Below, piece by piece: positions 1 through 9,858 of a stretch of DNA of 64,000 nt. This DNA comes from Streptomyces avicenniae (GTDB lineage Bacteria > Actinomycetota > Actinomycetes > Streptomycetales > Streptomycetaceae), in contig NZ_JOEK01000008.1 of the NCBI RefSeq assembly GCF_000719135.1, forward strand, positions 1 through 64,000. The letters are read 5' to 3'. Position 1 is the stretch's first letter. Each line of letters begins with the position of its first letter. Below the pieces are notes generated by a model, which was not told the origin of the DNA, did not search any database, and saw only the letters and a list, made by a program, of their open reading frames with translations. A program made the position numbers and the translations under genes.

Positions 1-2161
1 GCGCCACCGCCGTCTTCATCACCTCCGCGGACTGGAGCACGAACGGCAACTGCATCTGCCCCGACCCGAACAGCTCCCCGACCACCTTCATCCCCGCCAG
101 CAGCGTGTCGTTCACGATCTCCAACGCAGGCCGCTCGGCAAGCGCGGCGTCCAAGTCCGCCTCCAAGCCGTTGCGTTCCCCGTCGATGATCCGCCGCCGC
201 AACCGCTCCTCCAACGGCAGAGCCGCCAACTCGTCCGCCTTGCCCGCCTTCAACGACGCAGCCGTCGCCCCCTCGAAGAGTTCGAGGAAACGCTGGAGCG
301 GGTCGTAGCCTTCGCGGCGGCGGTCGTGGATCAGGTCCAGGGCGACCTCGACCTGTTCCGGCTCGATGCGGGCGATGGGGAGGATCTTCGCGGCGTGGAC
401 GATCGCCGAGTCGAGCCCGGCCCGCACACACTCGTCCAGGAACACCGAGTTCAACACCAGACGAGCCGCCGGATTCAGACCGAAGGAGATGTTCGACAGA
501 CCCAACGTCGTCTGCACGTCCGGGTGGCGGCGCTTCAGTTCACGGATCGCCCCGATCGTGGCGACACCGTCCTTGCGCGACTCCTCCTGCCCGGTGCAGA
601 TGGTGAACGTGAGGCAGTCGATCAGGATGTCGCTCTCACGGATCCCCCAGTTCCCCGTCAGATCCGCGATCAACCGCTCCGCGATCGCCACCTTCTGCTC
701 CACCGTCCGCGCCTGACCCTCCTCATCGATCGTGAGGGCCATCAGGGCGGCGCCGTGCTCCCGCGCCAACGCCGTCACCTGCGCGAACCGCGACTCAGGA
801 CCGTCCCCGTCCTCGTAGTTCACCGAATTGACGACCGCCCGCCCACCCAACTTCTCCAACCCCGCCCGCAGAACCCCCACCTCCGTGGAGTCCAGCACGA
901 TGGGGAGGGTCGAGGACGTCGCGAAGCGTCCGGCGAGTTCACTCATGTCCGCCGCGCCGTCGCGGCCGACATAGTCCACACACAGGTCGAGCAGGTGCGC
1001 GCCCTCGCGGATCTGGTCACGCGCCATCTCCACACAGTCGTCCCAGCGGCCTTCCAGCATCGCCTCACGGAACTTCTTCGACCCGTTCGCGTTCGTCCGC
1101 TCACCGATCGCCAGATACGACGTGTCCTGCCGGAACGGAACCGACTGATACAACGACGCCGCCCCAGGCTCCGGCTGCGGCGTCCGCTCCCCCGGCACCA
1201 CACCCCGCACCCGCTCCACCACCCGCCGCAGATGCTCCGGCGTCGTGCCGCAGCAACCCCCCACGAGGGAAATGCCGTACTCGGCGACGAACGACTCGTG
1301 CGCGTCGGCGAGTTCGCCCGCGCTGAGCGGGTAGTGGGCGCCGTCCTTGCCGAGGACGGGCAGGCCCGCGTTGGGCATGCAGGACAGGGGGACTCCGGCG
1401 TGCCGCGCGAGGTGGCGCAGGTGCTCGCTCATCTCGGTGGGGCCGGTGGCGCAGTTGAGGCCGATCATGTCGATGCCGAGCGGCTCAAGCGCCGTCAGCG
1501 CCGCACCGATCTCCGAACCCAGCAGCATCGTCCCCGTGGTCTCGACGGTGACCTGGACGATGACGGGCAGGTCGGTGCCGGTGGCGGCGAGGGCGCGGCG
1601 GGCTCCGAGGACGGCGGCCTTGGTCTGCAACAGGTCCTGGCTGGTCTCGATGAGCAGGGCGTCCGCGCCGCCGGTGACGAGGCCCTCGGCGTTGGCCTGG
1701 TAGGCGTCACGCAGGGCGGTGTACGTGACGTGGCCGAGGGTGGGCAGCTTGGTGCCGGGCCCCATCGAGCCGAGCACCCAGCGCAGCCGCCCGTCCCCCG
1801 CCGCGCGCTCGTCGGCCGCCTCGCGGGCGATCCGCGCCCCCGCCTCGGCAAGCTCCACGATGCGGTCGGCGATGTCGTACTCGCCGAGGGCCGAGAGGTT
1901 GGTGCCGAAGGTGTTGGTCTCGACGCAGTCCACGCCCACCGCGAAATACGCGTCGTGGACGGAGCGGACGATGTCGGGGCGCGTCACGTTCAGGATCTCG
2001 TTGCAGCCTTCGAGCTGTTGGAAGTCGTCCAGGGTGGGGTCCTGCGCCTGGAGCATGGTGCCCATGCCGCCGTCGGCGACGACGACGCGTGAGGCGAACG
2101 CCTCGCGGAGGGCTGCGGCCCGCTGGGCCTGCGGGACGACGGACGGGATGGACGAGGCCAT
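1..2161 (-). CDS. metH: Cobalamin-dependent methionine synthase, 3' end outside window
   Basis: This enzyme transfers the methyl group of methyltetrahydrofolate to homocysteine through methylcobalamin, making methionine in the cytosol. The translated part (720 codons) shows the homocysteine-binding barrel first, with zinc-ligand cysteines in GLNCATG near residue 237 and GGCCGTTP near 302. The pterin-binding barrel follows, with RTNANGSKKF near 354. The start of the cobalamin cap domain (GMKVVGELFGSGQMQLP) lies close to the left edge. The B12-binding DxHxxG and the activation domain lie beyond the window; full-length family members are about 1,170 residues. The ATG at 2161 is preceded by CGGGAG. 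The gene is divergent from gylR. I see no B12, SAM or SAH riboswitch in the roughly 60-base leader. Confidence 0.96.
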   Translation of the reverse strand, partial: MASSIPSVVPQAQRAAALREAFASRVVVADGGMGTMLQAQDPTLDDFQQLEGCNEILNVTRPDIVRSVHDAYFAVGVDCVETNTFGTNLSALGEYDIADRIVELAEAGARIAREAADERAAGDGRLRWVLGSMGPGTKLPTLGHVTYTALRDAYQANAEGLVTGGADALLIETSQDLLQTKAAVLGARRALAATGTDLPVIVQVTVETTGTMLLGSEIGAALTALEPLGIDMIGLNCATGPTEMSEHLRHLARHAGVPLSCMPNAGLPVLGKDGAHYPLSAGELADAHESFVAEYGISLVGGCCGTTPEHLRRVVERVRGVVPGERTPQPEPGAASLYQSVPFRQDTSYLAIGERTNANGSKKFREAMLEGRWDDCVEMARDQIREGAHLLDLCVDYVGRDGAADMSELAGRFATSSTLPIVLDSTEVGVLRAGLEKLGGRAVVNSVNYEDGDGPESRFAQVTALAREHGAALMALTIDEEGQARTVEQKVAIAERLIADLTGNWGIRESDILIDCLTFTICTGQEESRKDGVATIGAIRELKRRHPDVQTTLGLSNISFGLNPAARLVLNSVFLDECVRAGLDSAIVHAAKILPIARIEPEQVEVALDLIHDRRREGYDPLQRFLELFEGATAASLKAGKADELAALPLEERLRRRIIDGERNGLEADLDAALAERPALEIVNDTLLAGMKVVGELFGSGQMQLPFVLQSAEVMKTAVA

Positions 2162-2339
2162 GGGGATACTCCCGGGAGTGCGACGGCTGTCGGCTATGCG
2201 TGGCGCACAGGCGGCACGCACGTGGTCAGCCTAACCGCAAGGGCGTGCGGGCAGGGAGTGGCCGCGCATCGGCCGGGCGGCCGGGAGGGGCGCCCGTAGA
2301 CTCGTGCCGACCTCCGGGGAATCGGCATGCCCCACTGGT

Positions 2340-2356
2340 GTTCGACATTACCGAAC
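2340..2356. promoter_or_regulatory. Candidate GylR operator upstream of gylR
   Basis: A 17-bp inverted repeat has perfect 5-bp arms (GTTCG and CGAAC) separated by 7 bases, 40 bases before the gylR start. Its 15-bp core TCGACATTACCGAAC recurs with two changes just before glpF (3241-3255). IclR-family regulators bind such palindromes, so autoregulation of gylR plus control of the glp operon is a natural reading. The assignment is inferred from position and repetition. Confidence 0.6.
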
Positions 2357-2395
2357 CGCAGGCTGAGGAGGAACGGACGGCGAGGAGACATCCCC

Positions 2396-3160
2396 ATGGC
2401 GCGGACCATTCAGTCGCTCGAACGCGCGGCGGCGGTGCTGCGGCTGCTCGCGGACGGCGAGCGCGGGCTCGGGCTCTCCGACATCGCCTCAGCCGCCGGG
2501 CTGGCCAAGGGGACGGCGCACGGCCTGCTGCGGACGCTCCAGCGGGAGGGGTTCGTGGAGCAGGACCCGGCCTCGGGCAGGTACCGGCTCGGCGCCGAGC
2601 CGCTGCGTCTCGGCCGCGCCTACCTGGACGGCAACGAGCTGCGCGCGCGGGCCCTGGTGTGGGCCGACGACCTGGCGCGGGCGAGCGGCGAGAGCGCGTA
2701 CCTCGGGGCGCCGCACGGGCGCGGCGTGCTGATCGTCCACCACGTCTTCCGGCCGGACGACAGCCGCCAGGACCGTGAGGTGGGCACGGTGCAGCCGCTG
2801 CACAGCACGGCGCTCGGCAAGGTGCTCGCGGCCTACGACCCGGCGACGCGCGACGCGGCGCTCGCGGCGGGGCTCGGCGCGCTCACCGCGCGGACGGTGA
2901 CGGGGGCCGCCGCCTTCGACCTGGCCCTGGAAGAGGTGCGGTCACGCGGATGGGCGAGCGAAGTCGGGGAAACCTGGGAGGGCGTGGCCTCGATCGCCGC
3001 GCCGGTCCTCGACCGCCGCAGAACGGCCGTCGGAGCGGTGGGAATCACCGGCGCGGTGGAACGCGTGCTGTCCGGGGACGAGCCCCGGTCGGCTCTGGTC
3101 GCGGCGGTGCGGGACTGCGCGCGAGCGGTTTCCCGGGACCTCGGATCCGGGCGATTTTAG
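2396..3160 (+). CDS. gylR: GylR, IclR-family regulator of glycerol catabolism
   Basis: A 254-residue IclR-type transcription factor, the same length as S. coelicolor GylR as I recall it. The N-terminal winged helix-turn-helix covers about residues 5-65 (LSDIASAAGLAKGTAHGLL), and the effector-binding domain about 80-250. The ATG at 2396 is chosen over the in-frame ATG at 2327 because it follows a GAGGAG ribosome site and gives the usual MARTIQS-type start. It lies directly upstream of glpF-glpK-glpD in the same direction, as in known streptomycetes, where GylR represses the glycerol operon and is induced through glycerol or glycerol 3-phosphate. Matching palindromes occur before gylR and before glpF. 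Confidence 0.93.
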   Translation: MARTIQSLERAAAVLRLLADGERGLGLSDIASAAGLAKGTAHGLLRTLQREGFVEQDPASGRYRLGAEPLRLGRAYLDGNELRARALVWADDLARASGESAYLGAPHGRGVLIVHHVFRPDDSRQDREVGTVQPLHSTALGKVLAAYDPATRDAALAAGLGALTARTVTGAAAFDLALEEVRSRGWASEVGETWEGVASIAAPVLDRRRTAVGAVGITGAVERVLSGDEPRSALVAAVRDCARAVSRDLGSGRF

Positions 3161-3238
3161 GACAATAGGCATATCCGGCGGATAACTGCCCCGACGGTCT
3201 TGACGGCAGGTGTCCCGGGGAGAACACTCCCGTTCACT

Positions 3239-3255
3239 GGTCGGCATTGCCGAAC
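3239..3255. promoter_or_regulatory. Candidate GylR operator upstream of glpF
   Basis: The 13-bp element TCGGCATTGCCGA at 3241-3253 is a perfect palindrome around a central T. It shares 13 of 15 bases with the element at 2342-2356 before gylR. It lies about 55 bases before the glpF start, inside the gylR-glpF gap of 149 bases, where the operon promoter should be. The role is inferred. Confidence 0.6.
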
Positions 3256-3309
3256 ACTGGACGGACATCGCCCAGGAAACCCCCTGGGCGACGGACAAAG
3301 GAGTCGCGG

Positions 3310-4125
3310 ATGTCCAGCCTCCATATCTTCTTCGGCGAGCTTCTCGGGACCGCCGTACTGATCGTGCTAGGCACCGGCGTGGTCGCCGGTGTGATCCTCA
3401 CGAAGTCCAAAGCGTTCGACGCCGGGTGGGTGGCCATCTCGTTCGGCTGGGGCATCGGCGTCCTCTCCGGCGTCTACGTCTCCACCCAGCTCTCCGGCGC
3501 ACACCTGAACCCGGCCGTCACCCTCGGGATCGCCATCGACAGCGGGCAGTGGAACGACGTCCCCACCTACGTCGCCGGGCAGCTCGCCGGTGCGATCATC
3601 GGCGCGTTCCTCATGTGGCTCGCCTACTACGGCCACTTCCAGGCGCATCTGCGCGCCATGGACGTCGAGAGCGGCTCCAGGACGCCGGGCGCCCGGGCGT
3701 TCGAGGAGGAGGCCGCCGAGGTCGAGGAGCGCGAGCCCACCTCACGGCACGAGCCGGGCCCTGTCCTCGGCATCTTCGCCACCGCCCCTGAGATCCGGAA
3801 CACGGTGCAGAACCTCACGACCGAGATCGTCGCCACGACGGTGCTGGTCCTGCTCGTCCTCGGTGTCGGGCTGAACGACGGGCTGACCCTCTCGGGCACC
3901 GGCGGTCTGATCGTCGCCCTGGTCGTCGTCGGCATCGGCCTGTCCCTCGGTGGACCGACCGGTTACGCGATCAACCCGGCACGTGACCTCGGCCCCCGGA
4001 TCGTCCACCAGCTCATCCCCCTCCCCAACAAGGGCGGCTCCGACTGGAAGTACGCCTGGATCCCGATCGTCGGCCCGCTCGCCGGCGGCGCGATCGCCGC
4101 GGGCATCCACACCGCGCTGTTCTGA
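3310..4125 (+). CDS. glpF: Glycerol uptake facilitator, aquaglyceroporin (MIP family)
   Basis: A membrane channel that lets glycerol diffuse into the cell, first gene of the glycerol operon. The 271-residue protein has the two family signatures: HLNPAVT at about 65-71 and [10 protein letters not shown] at about 221-230, whose Asp after NPAR is typical of glycerol-conducting members. Six hydrophobic helices are visible. Between the two halves, residues about 113-155 form a charged, Glu/Arg-rich cytoplasmic stretch longer than in E. coli GlpF. The ATG at 3310 has an AAAGGAG ribosome site; the upstream in-frame ATG at 3247 is rejected because it would add a charged tail and has no such site. glpK follows 53 bases downstream. 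Confidence 0.93.
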   Translation: MSSLHIFFGELLGTAVLIVLGTGVVAGVILTKSKAFDAGWVAISFGWGIGVLSGVYVSTQLSGAHLNPAVTLGIAIDSGQWNDVPTYVAGQLAGAIIGAFLMWLAYYGHFQAHLRAMDVESGSRTPGARAFEEEAAEVEEREPTSRHEPGPVLGIFATAPEIRNTVQNLTTEIVATTVLVLLVLGVGLNDGLTLSGTGGLIVALVVVGIGLSLGGPTGYAINPARDLGPRIVHQLIPLPNKGGSDWKYAWIPIVGPLAGGAIAAGIHTALF

Positions 4126-4178
4126 CGCGCCGCAGCCGCCGCCAGATCCCCCCACCGAGCGACCACAGGAGCCGCCCC

Positions 4179-5714
4179 ATGCCGGACGCACAGGACACCA
4201 CAGGCCAGCGCGAGTACATCGCGGCCATCGACCAGGGCACGACGTCGAGCCGCTGCATCGTCTTCGACCACGGCGGCAACATCGTGGCGATCGAGCAGAA
4301 GGAGCACGAGCAGTTCCTGCCGAAGCCCGGCTGGGTCGAGCACGACGCCGCCGAGATCTGGACCAACGTCCAGGAGGTCGTCGCCGGAGCGCTGACGAAG
4401 GCCAAAATCGGCAAGGACCAGGTCAAGGCCATCGGCATCACCAACCAGCGCGAGACCACCATGCTGTGGGACAAGGCGACCGGCGAGCCCGTGCACCACG
4501 CCATCGTCTGGCAGGACACCCGCACCGACGCGCTGTGCCGCGAGCTCGGCCGCAACGTCGGCCAGGACCGGTTCCGCCGCCAGACGGGCCTGCCGCTGGC
4601 GGCCTACTTCGCCGGGCCCAAGGTCCGCTGGCTGCTGGACAACGTCGAGGGCCTCCAGGAGCGCGCCGACCGCGGCGAGCTGCTGTTCGGGACCATGGAC
4701 TCCTGGGTCATCTGGAACCTCACGGGCGGCCCGGACGGCGGCGTGCACGTCACGGACGTCACCAACGCCTCCCGGACCCTGCTGATGGACCTGCGCACGC
4801 TCCAGTGGGACGAGAAGATCTGCAACTCCATCGGCGTGCCGATGTCCGTGCTGCCGGAGATCCGCTCGTCGGCCGAGGTGTACGGCACGGCCAAGGGCGG
4901 CGCGCTCGACGGCGTGCCGGTCGCCTCCGCGCTCGGCGACCAGCAGGCGGCGCTCTTCGGCCAGACCTGTTTCTCGGTCGGCGAGGGCAAGTCCACCTAC
5001 GGCACCGGAACGTTCCTGCTGATGAACACCGGCACCGACATCATCAACTCCTACGCCGGTCTCGTCACGACCGTCGGCTACCGCATCGGGGACCAGCCCG
5101 CCGTCTTCGCGCTGGAGGGCTCGATCGCCGTGACCGGCTCGCTCGTCCAATGGATGCGCGACCAGCTCGGCCTGATCAGCAGCGCGCCGGAGATCGAGGA
5201 GCTGGCCCGCTCGGTGGACGACAACGGCGGCGCCTACTTCGTCCCCGCGTTCTCCGGCCTGTTCGCGCCGTACTGGAAGTCGGACGCCCGCGGCGTGATC
5301 GCCGGTCTGACGCGGTACGTGACCAAGGCCCACATCGCGCGCGCCGTGCTGGAGGCGACCGCCTGGCAGACCCGCGAGATCGTGGACGCGATGAAGAAGG
5401 ACTCCGGCATGGAGCTGACCACCCTCAAGGTGGACGGCGGCATGACGGCGAACAACCTGCTCATGCAGACCATCTCCGACTTCCTCGACGTCCCGGTGGT
5501 CCGCCCGGTCGTCGCCGAGACGACCTGCCTCGGCGCCGCCTACGCCGCCGGGCTCGCCGTGGGCTTCTGGGAGAACATCGAGGACCTGCGCGACAACTGG
5601 AGCCAGGACGCCGAGTGGACGCCGGAGATGGACGCGGCGGAGCGTGACAAGGAGTACGCGTTCTGGCTCAAGGCCGTGCAGCGCACCATGGGCTGGCTGG
5701 ACGAGGGGAGCTGA
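4179..5714 (+). CDS. glpK: Glycerol kinase
   Basis: Phosphorylates glycerol to sn-glycerol 3-phosphate with ATP, trapping it in the cytosol. The 511-residue FGGY-family kinase is of normal length. It has the phosphate-binding loop [14 protein letters not shown] at about 17-30, the substrate-side motif [11 protein letters not shown], and the C-terminal nucleotide-binding GGMTANN. The start ATG follows AGGAG at 4167-4171. It is the middle gene of the glpF-glpK-glpD operon, with glpD starting 4 bases after its stop. No key residue appears changed. Confidence 0.97.
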   Translation: MPDAQDTTGQREYIAAIDQGTTSSRCIVFDHGGNIVAIEQKEHEQFLPKPGWVEHDAAEIWTNVQEVVAGALTKAKIGKDQVKAIGITNQRETTMLWDKATGEPVHHAIVWQDTRTDALCRELGRNVGQDRFRRQTGLPLAAYFAGPKVRWLLDNVEGLQERADRGELLFGTMDSWVIWNLTGGPDGGVHVTDVTNASRTLLMDLRTLQWDEKICNSIGVPMSVLPEIRSSAEVYGTAKGGALDGVPVASALGDQQAALFGQTCFSVGEGKSTYGTGTFLLMNTGTDIINSYAGLVTTVGYRIGDQPAVFALEGSIAVTGSLVQWMRDQLGLISSAPEIEELARSVDDNGGAYFVPAFSGLFAPYWKSDARGVIAGLTRYVTKAHIARAVLEATAWQTREIVDAMKKDSGMELTTLKVDGGMTANNLLMQTISDFLDVPVVRPVVAETTCLGAAYAAGLAVGFWENIEDLRDNWSQDAEWTPEMDAAERDKEYAFWLKAVQRTMGWLDEGS

Positions 5715-5718
5715 TCGG

Positions 5719-7341
5719 ATGAACGCGCCGCACCCGGCCGCAGGACAGGCCACCGTGACCGCACCCGGCCCCTCCGACACGGCGGCCCGTGACCGGGCGG
5801 AACGCCGCGCCCGCACCCGTGACCGTCTCTCCTCCACGACCTGGGACCTGCTCGTCGTCGGCGGCGGCATCCTCGGCACCTCGGTGGCCTGGCACGCCGC
5901 GCAGTCGGGCCTGCGGGTGGCGATGGTGGACGCCGGTGACTTCGCCGGTGCCACCTCGTCGGCGTCCTCCAAGCTCGTCCACGGCGGCCTGCGCTACCTC
6001 CAGACCGGCGCCGTCCGGCTGGTCGCCGAGAACCACCACGAGCGGCGCATCCTCTCCCGCGACGTCGCGCCCCACCTCGTCAACCCGCTGACGTTCTACC
6101 TCCCGGTCTACAAGGGCGGCCCGCACGGCGCGGCGAAGCTCGGCGCGGGCGTCTTCGCGTACTCGGCGCTGTCCGCCTTCGGCGACGGCGTCGGCCGGGT
6201 GATCTCCCCGGCCGCCGCGGCGGCGGCCAACCCCGGGCTGCGCACCGAGGGGCTGAAGGCCGTCGCCGTCTACGGCGACCACCAGATGAACGACTCACGC
6301 GTCGCCGTCATGACGGTGCGGGCCGCCGTCGGCGCCGGGGCCTCGGTGCTGAACCACGCCGAGGTGACCGGCCTGCGCTTCACCCGGGGCCGCGTCACCG
6401 GCGCCGACCTGCGCGACCGGCTCGACGGCGCCGAGTTCGGCGTGGACGCCCGCCTCGTCCTCAACGCGACCGGCCCGTGGGTGGACCGCCTGCGCGGCCT
6501 GGAGGACCCCACCGCGGAACCGAGCATCCGCCTGTCCAAGGGCGCCCACCTGGTGCTGCGCCGCACCGTCCCCTGGCGGGCGGCGATGGCGACGCCCGTG
6601 GACAAGTACCGCGTCACGTTCGCGCTGCCCTGGGAGGACCAGCTGCTGCTTGGCACGACGGACGAGAGCTACGAGGGCGACCCCGGCGAGGTCGCGCCGA
6701 CCGAGGCCGACATCCAGCAGATACTGGACGAGGCCGCCCTGTCCGTACGGCCCGAGCACCTGGACCGCTCGCTGATCACCTACGCGTACGCCGGGCTGCG
6801 GGTGCTGCCGGGCGGCCCCGGCGGCGTCGAGTCGGCGCGGCGCGAGACGGTGGTCACCGAGGGCAGCGGCGGCATGCTGTCGGTCGCGGGCGGCAAGTGG
6901 ACGACGTACCGGCACATCGGCAGGACCGTGCTGGAGAAGGTGGCCACCCTGCCGGGCAGCCCGGTCGCCGAGGACATGGCGCCCGTCTCCGACCTGGTGC
7001 GCCACACGCCGCTGCCCGGCGTCGCCAACCCGTCGGCCGTCGCGCACCGGCTGCTGGCCGACCCGCCGGAGTCCGGGCTCGACGAGCACACGGCCCGTCA
7101 TCTGGCCACGCACTACGGGTCCCTCGCGTTCGACGTCGTCCGGCTCGTCAGGGAGGACCCGGCGCTCGGCGCGCGCGTGCACCCGGACGGGCCCGACATC
7201 TGGGCCCAGGTGGTCTACGCGCGCGACCACGAGTGGGCGGACACGGTGGACGACGTGCTGCGCCGCAGGCTGACCCTGACGGTGCGCGGCCTGGACACGG
7301 AGGAGGTGCGCGCGCGGGTCGCCGGGGTGCTCGGCGGCTGA
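5719..7341 (+). CDS. glpD: FAD-dependent glycerol-3-phosphate dehydrogenase
   Basis: Oxidises glycerol 3-phosphate to dihydroxyacetone phosphate at the membrane surface, passing electrons through FAD to quinones. The 540-residue protein starts with a basic tail, then the dinucleotide fold VGGGILG at about 47-53 and the family signature SKLVHGGLRYL. The C-terminal half is the DAO_C-type domain. The ATG at 5719 lies 5 bases after the glpK stop with GGGGAG overlapping the kinase end; the earlier in-frame start at 5644 would lie inside glpK. It is the last gene of the operon and is followed by a strong stem-loop at 7360-7391. Confidence 0.95.
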   Translation: MNAPHPAAGQATVTAPGPSDTAARDRAERRARTRDRLSSTTWDLLVVGGGILGTSVAWHAAQSGLRVAMVDAGDFAGATSSASSKLVHGGLRYLQTGAVRLVAENHHERRILSRDVAPHLVNPLTFYLPVYKGGPHGAAKLGAGVFAYSALSAFGDGVGRVISPAAAAAANPGLRTEGLKAVAVYGDHQMNDSRVAVMTVRAAVGAGASVLNHAEVTGLRFTRGRVTGADLRDRLDGAEFGVDARLVLNATGPWVDRLRGLEDPTAEPSIRLSKGAHLVLRRTVPWRAAMATPVDKYRVTFALPWEDQLLLGTTDESYEGDPGEVAPTEADIQQILDEAALSVRPEHLDRSLITYAYAGLRVLPGGPGGVESARRETVVTEGSGGMLSVAGGKWTTYRHIGRTVLEKVATLPGSPVAEDMAPVSDLVRHTPLPGVANPSAVAHRLLADPPESGLDEHTARHLATHYGSLAFDVVRLVREDPALGARVHPDGPDIWAQVVYARDHEWADTVDDVLRRRLTLTVRGLDTEEVRARVAGVLGG

Positions 7342-7359
7342 GCGGCGGCGGTGGTCCGA

Positions 7360-7391
7360 GGGCCCCGGCCGGGACACCCCGGCCGGGGCCC
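7360..7391 (+). terminator. Stem-loop terminator after glpD
   Basis: A perfect 14-bp GC stem (7360-7373 pairing with 7378-7391) closes a 4-base loop, 18 bases after the glpD stop. No T-run follows, which is common for streptomycete terminators. It separates the glycerol operon from the PAC2 gene. Confidence 0.75.
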
Positions 7392-7504
7392 AGGCGTACG
7401 AGGACTGCGGGCTGGGAACGGTCACGCCGTAGGGTGGGGCCGCACGAAGACATCGTCAGCCGGGGCGGGGCGCCGCTCGCGCACCGGCCGGGAGGAGGCG
7501 CTGG

Positions 7505-8488
7505 GTGATCGAGCTCGAAGGGGTTCCCGAGCTGGTTGACCCGGTCATGGTGGCCGCGTTCGAAGGCTGGAACGATGCGGGTGACGCCGCCTCCGCCGCC
7601 GTGGCGCATCTGGAGCGCGAGTGGAAGGGCGAGGTGTTCGCGGCGCTCGACGCGGAGGACTACTACGACTTCCAGGTGAACCGGCCGCACATCTGGCTGG
7701 ACGCCGGGGTCCGGCGCATCACCTGGCCGACGACCCGGCTGTCCGTGGTGCGGATCGGGTCGGAGAACGGCCCGGTGAAGCGGCGTGACCTGGTGCTGGT
7801 GCGCGGCATCGAGCCGAGCATGCGGTGGCGTTCGTTCTGCAACGAGATCCTCGGTTTCGCGCACGAACTCGGCGTCGAGATGGTCGTCGTCCTCGGCGCG
7901 CTGCTGGGTGACACCCCGCACACGCGTCCTGTTCCGGTGACGAGCGTGACCTCCGACGAGGACCTGGCGCGCACGCTCGACCTGGAGGAGTCGCGCTACG
8001 AGGGGCCGACCGGCATCGTCGGCATCCTCCAGGAGGCGTGCACGCACGCCGGGGTCCCGGCGGTGACGCTGTGGGCCGCCGTGCCGCACTACGTCGCGCA
8101 GCCGCCGAACCCGAAGGCGTCCCTCGCGCTGCTGCACGCGCTGGAGGACCTGCTCGGTCTGGGCGTGCCGCTGGGCGACCTGCCGGAGGACGCCCGCGCC
8201 TGGCAGATCGGCGTGGACCAGCTGGCCGCCGAGGACAGCGAGGTCGCCGAGTACGTCAAGTCCCTTGAGGAGGCGCGGGACACGGCGGAACTGCCCGAGG
8301 CCAGCGGCGAGGCGATCGCGAAGGAGTTCGAGCGGTATCTGCGCCGCCGGGACGGGCAGCCGCCGGGCGGCGAGCCCGGCTCGTACCTGCGCGACCCCGG
8401 CCGCCCGCGCGGCCTGCCGAGACGGCGCCCCGCCGAGGGCGGCGGCACCGAGCCGGAGCGGCAGGAGCCGGGCGAGCCGGAGGAGTGA
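7505..8488 (+). CDS. PAC2-family protein
   Basis: The 327-residue cytosolic protein has the features of the PAC2 family (proteasome assembly chaperone 2-like): the opening VMVAAFEGWNDAGDAAS, and the later segments LVLVRGIEPSMRW and VEMVVVLGALLGDTPHTRP. In actinobacteria the exact role is not settled; a link to the proteasome is inferred from the family name only. The C-terminal 60 residues are charged and low in complexity. A GTG start at 7505 follows GGGAGGAGG. In S. coelicolor the homologue sits in the same place between glpD and mshC. It converges on mshC across a shared terminator. Confidence 0.85.
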   Translation: MIELEGVPELVDPVMVAAFEGWNDAGDAASAAVAHLEREWKGEVFAALDAEDYYDFQVNRPHIWLDAGVRRITWPTTRLSVVRIGSENGPVKRRDLVLVRGIEPSMRWRSFCNEILGFAHELGVEMVVVLGALLGDTPHTRPVPVTSVTSDEDLARTLDLEESRYEGPTGIVGILQEACTHAGVPAVTLWAAVPHYVAQPPNPKASLALLHALEDLLGLGVPLGDLPEDARAWQIGVDQLAAEDSEVAEYVKSLEEARDTAELPEASGEAIAKEFERYLRRRDGQPPGGEPGSYLRDPGRPRGLPRRRPAEGGGTEPERQEPGEPEE

Positions 8489-8493
8489 CCGCG

Positions 8494-8529
8494 GGGACGG
8501 GCCGGTACCGAGGGGTACCGGCCCGTCCC
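8494..8529. terminator. Bidirectional terminator between PAC2 gene and mshC
   Basis: A perfect 16-bp inverted repeat (8494-8509 with 8514-8529) has a 4-base loop and fills most of the 73-base gap between two converging genes. It would end transcription from both sides. Confidence 0.8.
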
Positions 8530-8561
8530 GTGTCAGGTGCCCGCGCGGCGCGGACGGGCCG

Positions 8562-9791
8562 TCACAGGGCGACGCCCAGCAGGGCGTCCACCGCCCTGCT
8601 CACGACGCCGGGGGCGCCGATGTCGGCGCCGCCCTCCGCCTCCTGCGCGGCGGCCCAGCGGTCCACGACCGCCAGCGCCGCCGGGGCGTCGAGGTCGTCG
8701 GCGAGCGCAGCCCTCAGCGCGTCCACCAGCCCGTCCGCCGGGGGGCCGTCGGGCCGGGAGACGGCCGCGCGCCAGCGGTCGAGGCGGCGTACGGCCCCGT
8801 CGAGGACGGCGTCCGTCCACTCCCAGTCGGAGCGGTAGTGGTGCGCGAGCAGCGCCAGGCGGATGGCCGCCGGGTCCACGCCCGCGGCGCGGAGCCGGGA
8901 GACGAGGACCAGGTTGCCCTTCGACTTGGACATCTTCTCGCCCTCGTAGGCGACCATCCCCGCGTGCACGTACCCGGCCGCGAACGGGTGCTCGCCCGTG
9001 AGGACCTGCGCGTGCGACGCCCCCATCTCGTGGTGCGGGAAGACGAGGTCGGAGCCGCCGCCCTGGATGTCGAAGCCCATGCCGAGGTGGTCGAGCGCGA
9101 TGGAGACGCACTCGATGTGCCAGCCGGGGCGTCCCGGGCCGAGGCTCGCGCCGTCCCAGGACGGCTCGCCCGGCCGGGCGGCGCGCCACAGCAGGGGGTC
9201 GAGCGGGTTCTTCTTGCCGGGCCGGTCCGGGTCGCCGCCGCGCTCGGCGGACAGCGCGCGCATGACGGACGCGTCGTAGTGCGAGACACCGCCGAAGTGG
9301 TCGTCGGCCTCGACGGAGAAGTAGGTGTCGCCGTCCACGTCGTACGCCGCGCCCAGCTCACGCAGCCGTTCGATGACCGGCACGATGTGCGGTATGGACT
9401 CGACGGCGCCCACGTACGCCGCGGGCGGCAGGATGCGCAGGGCCGTCATGTCCTCGCGGAACAGGGAGGTCTCGCGCTCGGCCAGGGCCGTCCAGTCCTC
9501 GCCGGTGGCGGCGGCGCGCTCCAGCAGCGGGTCGTCGATGTCGGTGACGTTCTGGACGTAGCGGACCTCGCGTCCGGTGTCCAGCCACAGCCGCTGGACG
9601 AGGTCGAACGCGGTGTAGGTGGCCGCGTGGCCCATGTGCGTCGCGTCGTACGGGGTGATCCCGCAGACGTAGATGCGGGCGACCGGTCCGGGGACCAGGG
9701 TCACCCGGCCGCCGGTCGCGGTGTCGTGGACCGACAGTTCAGGGCTCTGACCGGGCAGAACGGGGACTGTGGAGGGAGGCCAGGCATGCAT
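8562..9791 (-). CDS. mshC: Mycothiol ligase: L-cysteine:GlcN-Ins ligase
   Basis: Joins cysteine to 1D-myo-inosityl 2-amino-2-deoxy-glucopyranoside with ATP, the penultimate step of mycothiol synthesis. The 409-residue protein is a cysteinyl-tRNA synthetase relative without the tRNA-binding domain. It keeps the zinc/cysteine site around C43 ([16 protein letters not shown], with the HIGH-type motif HMGH at 52-55) and KMSKS at 286-290. The start MHAWPP agrees with the usual MshC N-terminus. It is the last gene of a minus-strand cluster with the SCO1664-like, DUF3090 and phosphatase genes. This arrangement is conserved in many actinobacteria, and the partners' roles in thiol metabolism are unproven. 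Confidence 0.95.
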   Translation of the reverse strand: MHAWPPSTVPVLPGQSPELSVHDTATGGRVTLVPGPVARIYVCGITPYDATHMGHAATYTAFDLVQRLWLDTGREVRYVQNVTDIDDPLLERAAATGEDWTALAERETSLFREDMTALRILPPAAYVGAVESIPHIVPVIERLRELGAAYDVDGDTYFSVEADDHFGGVSHYDASVMRALSAERGGDPDRPGKKNPLDPLLWRAARPGEPSWDGASLGPGRPGWHIECVSIALDHLGMGFDIQGGGSDLVFPHHEMGASHAQVLTGEHPFAAGYVHAGMVAYEGEKMSKSKGNLVLVSRLRAAGVDPAAIRLALLAHHYRSDWEWTDAVLDGAVRRLDRWRAAVSRPDGPPADGLVDALRAALADDLDAPAALAVVDRWAAAQEAEGGADIGAPGVVSRAVDALLGVAL

Positions 9792-9858
9792 GCGCCCGAG
9801 CCTAACCGCCGGACCGGGCGGCGCACGACAGGGCGTGCCCGCCCGGTGGGGGGCGCGG

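Noticed and set aside
326-2092. 588-codon plus-strand open frame
   Set aside because: Antisense of metH; Arg/Pro-rich with no recognisable domain, a product of high GC in the third codon position.
2162-2330. B12, SAM or SAH riboswitch before metH
   Set aside because: The leader is only about 60-150 bases and shows none of the known conserved cores.
3963-5972. 669-codon minus-strand open frame over glpF/glpK
   Set aside because: Shadow of glpK and glpD; composition (Val/Gly/Arg-rich) is that of an opposite-strand reading.
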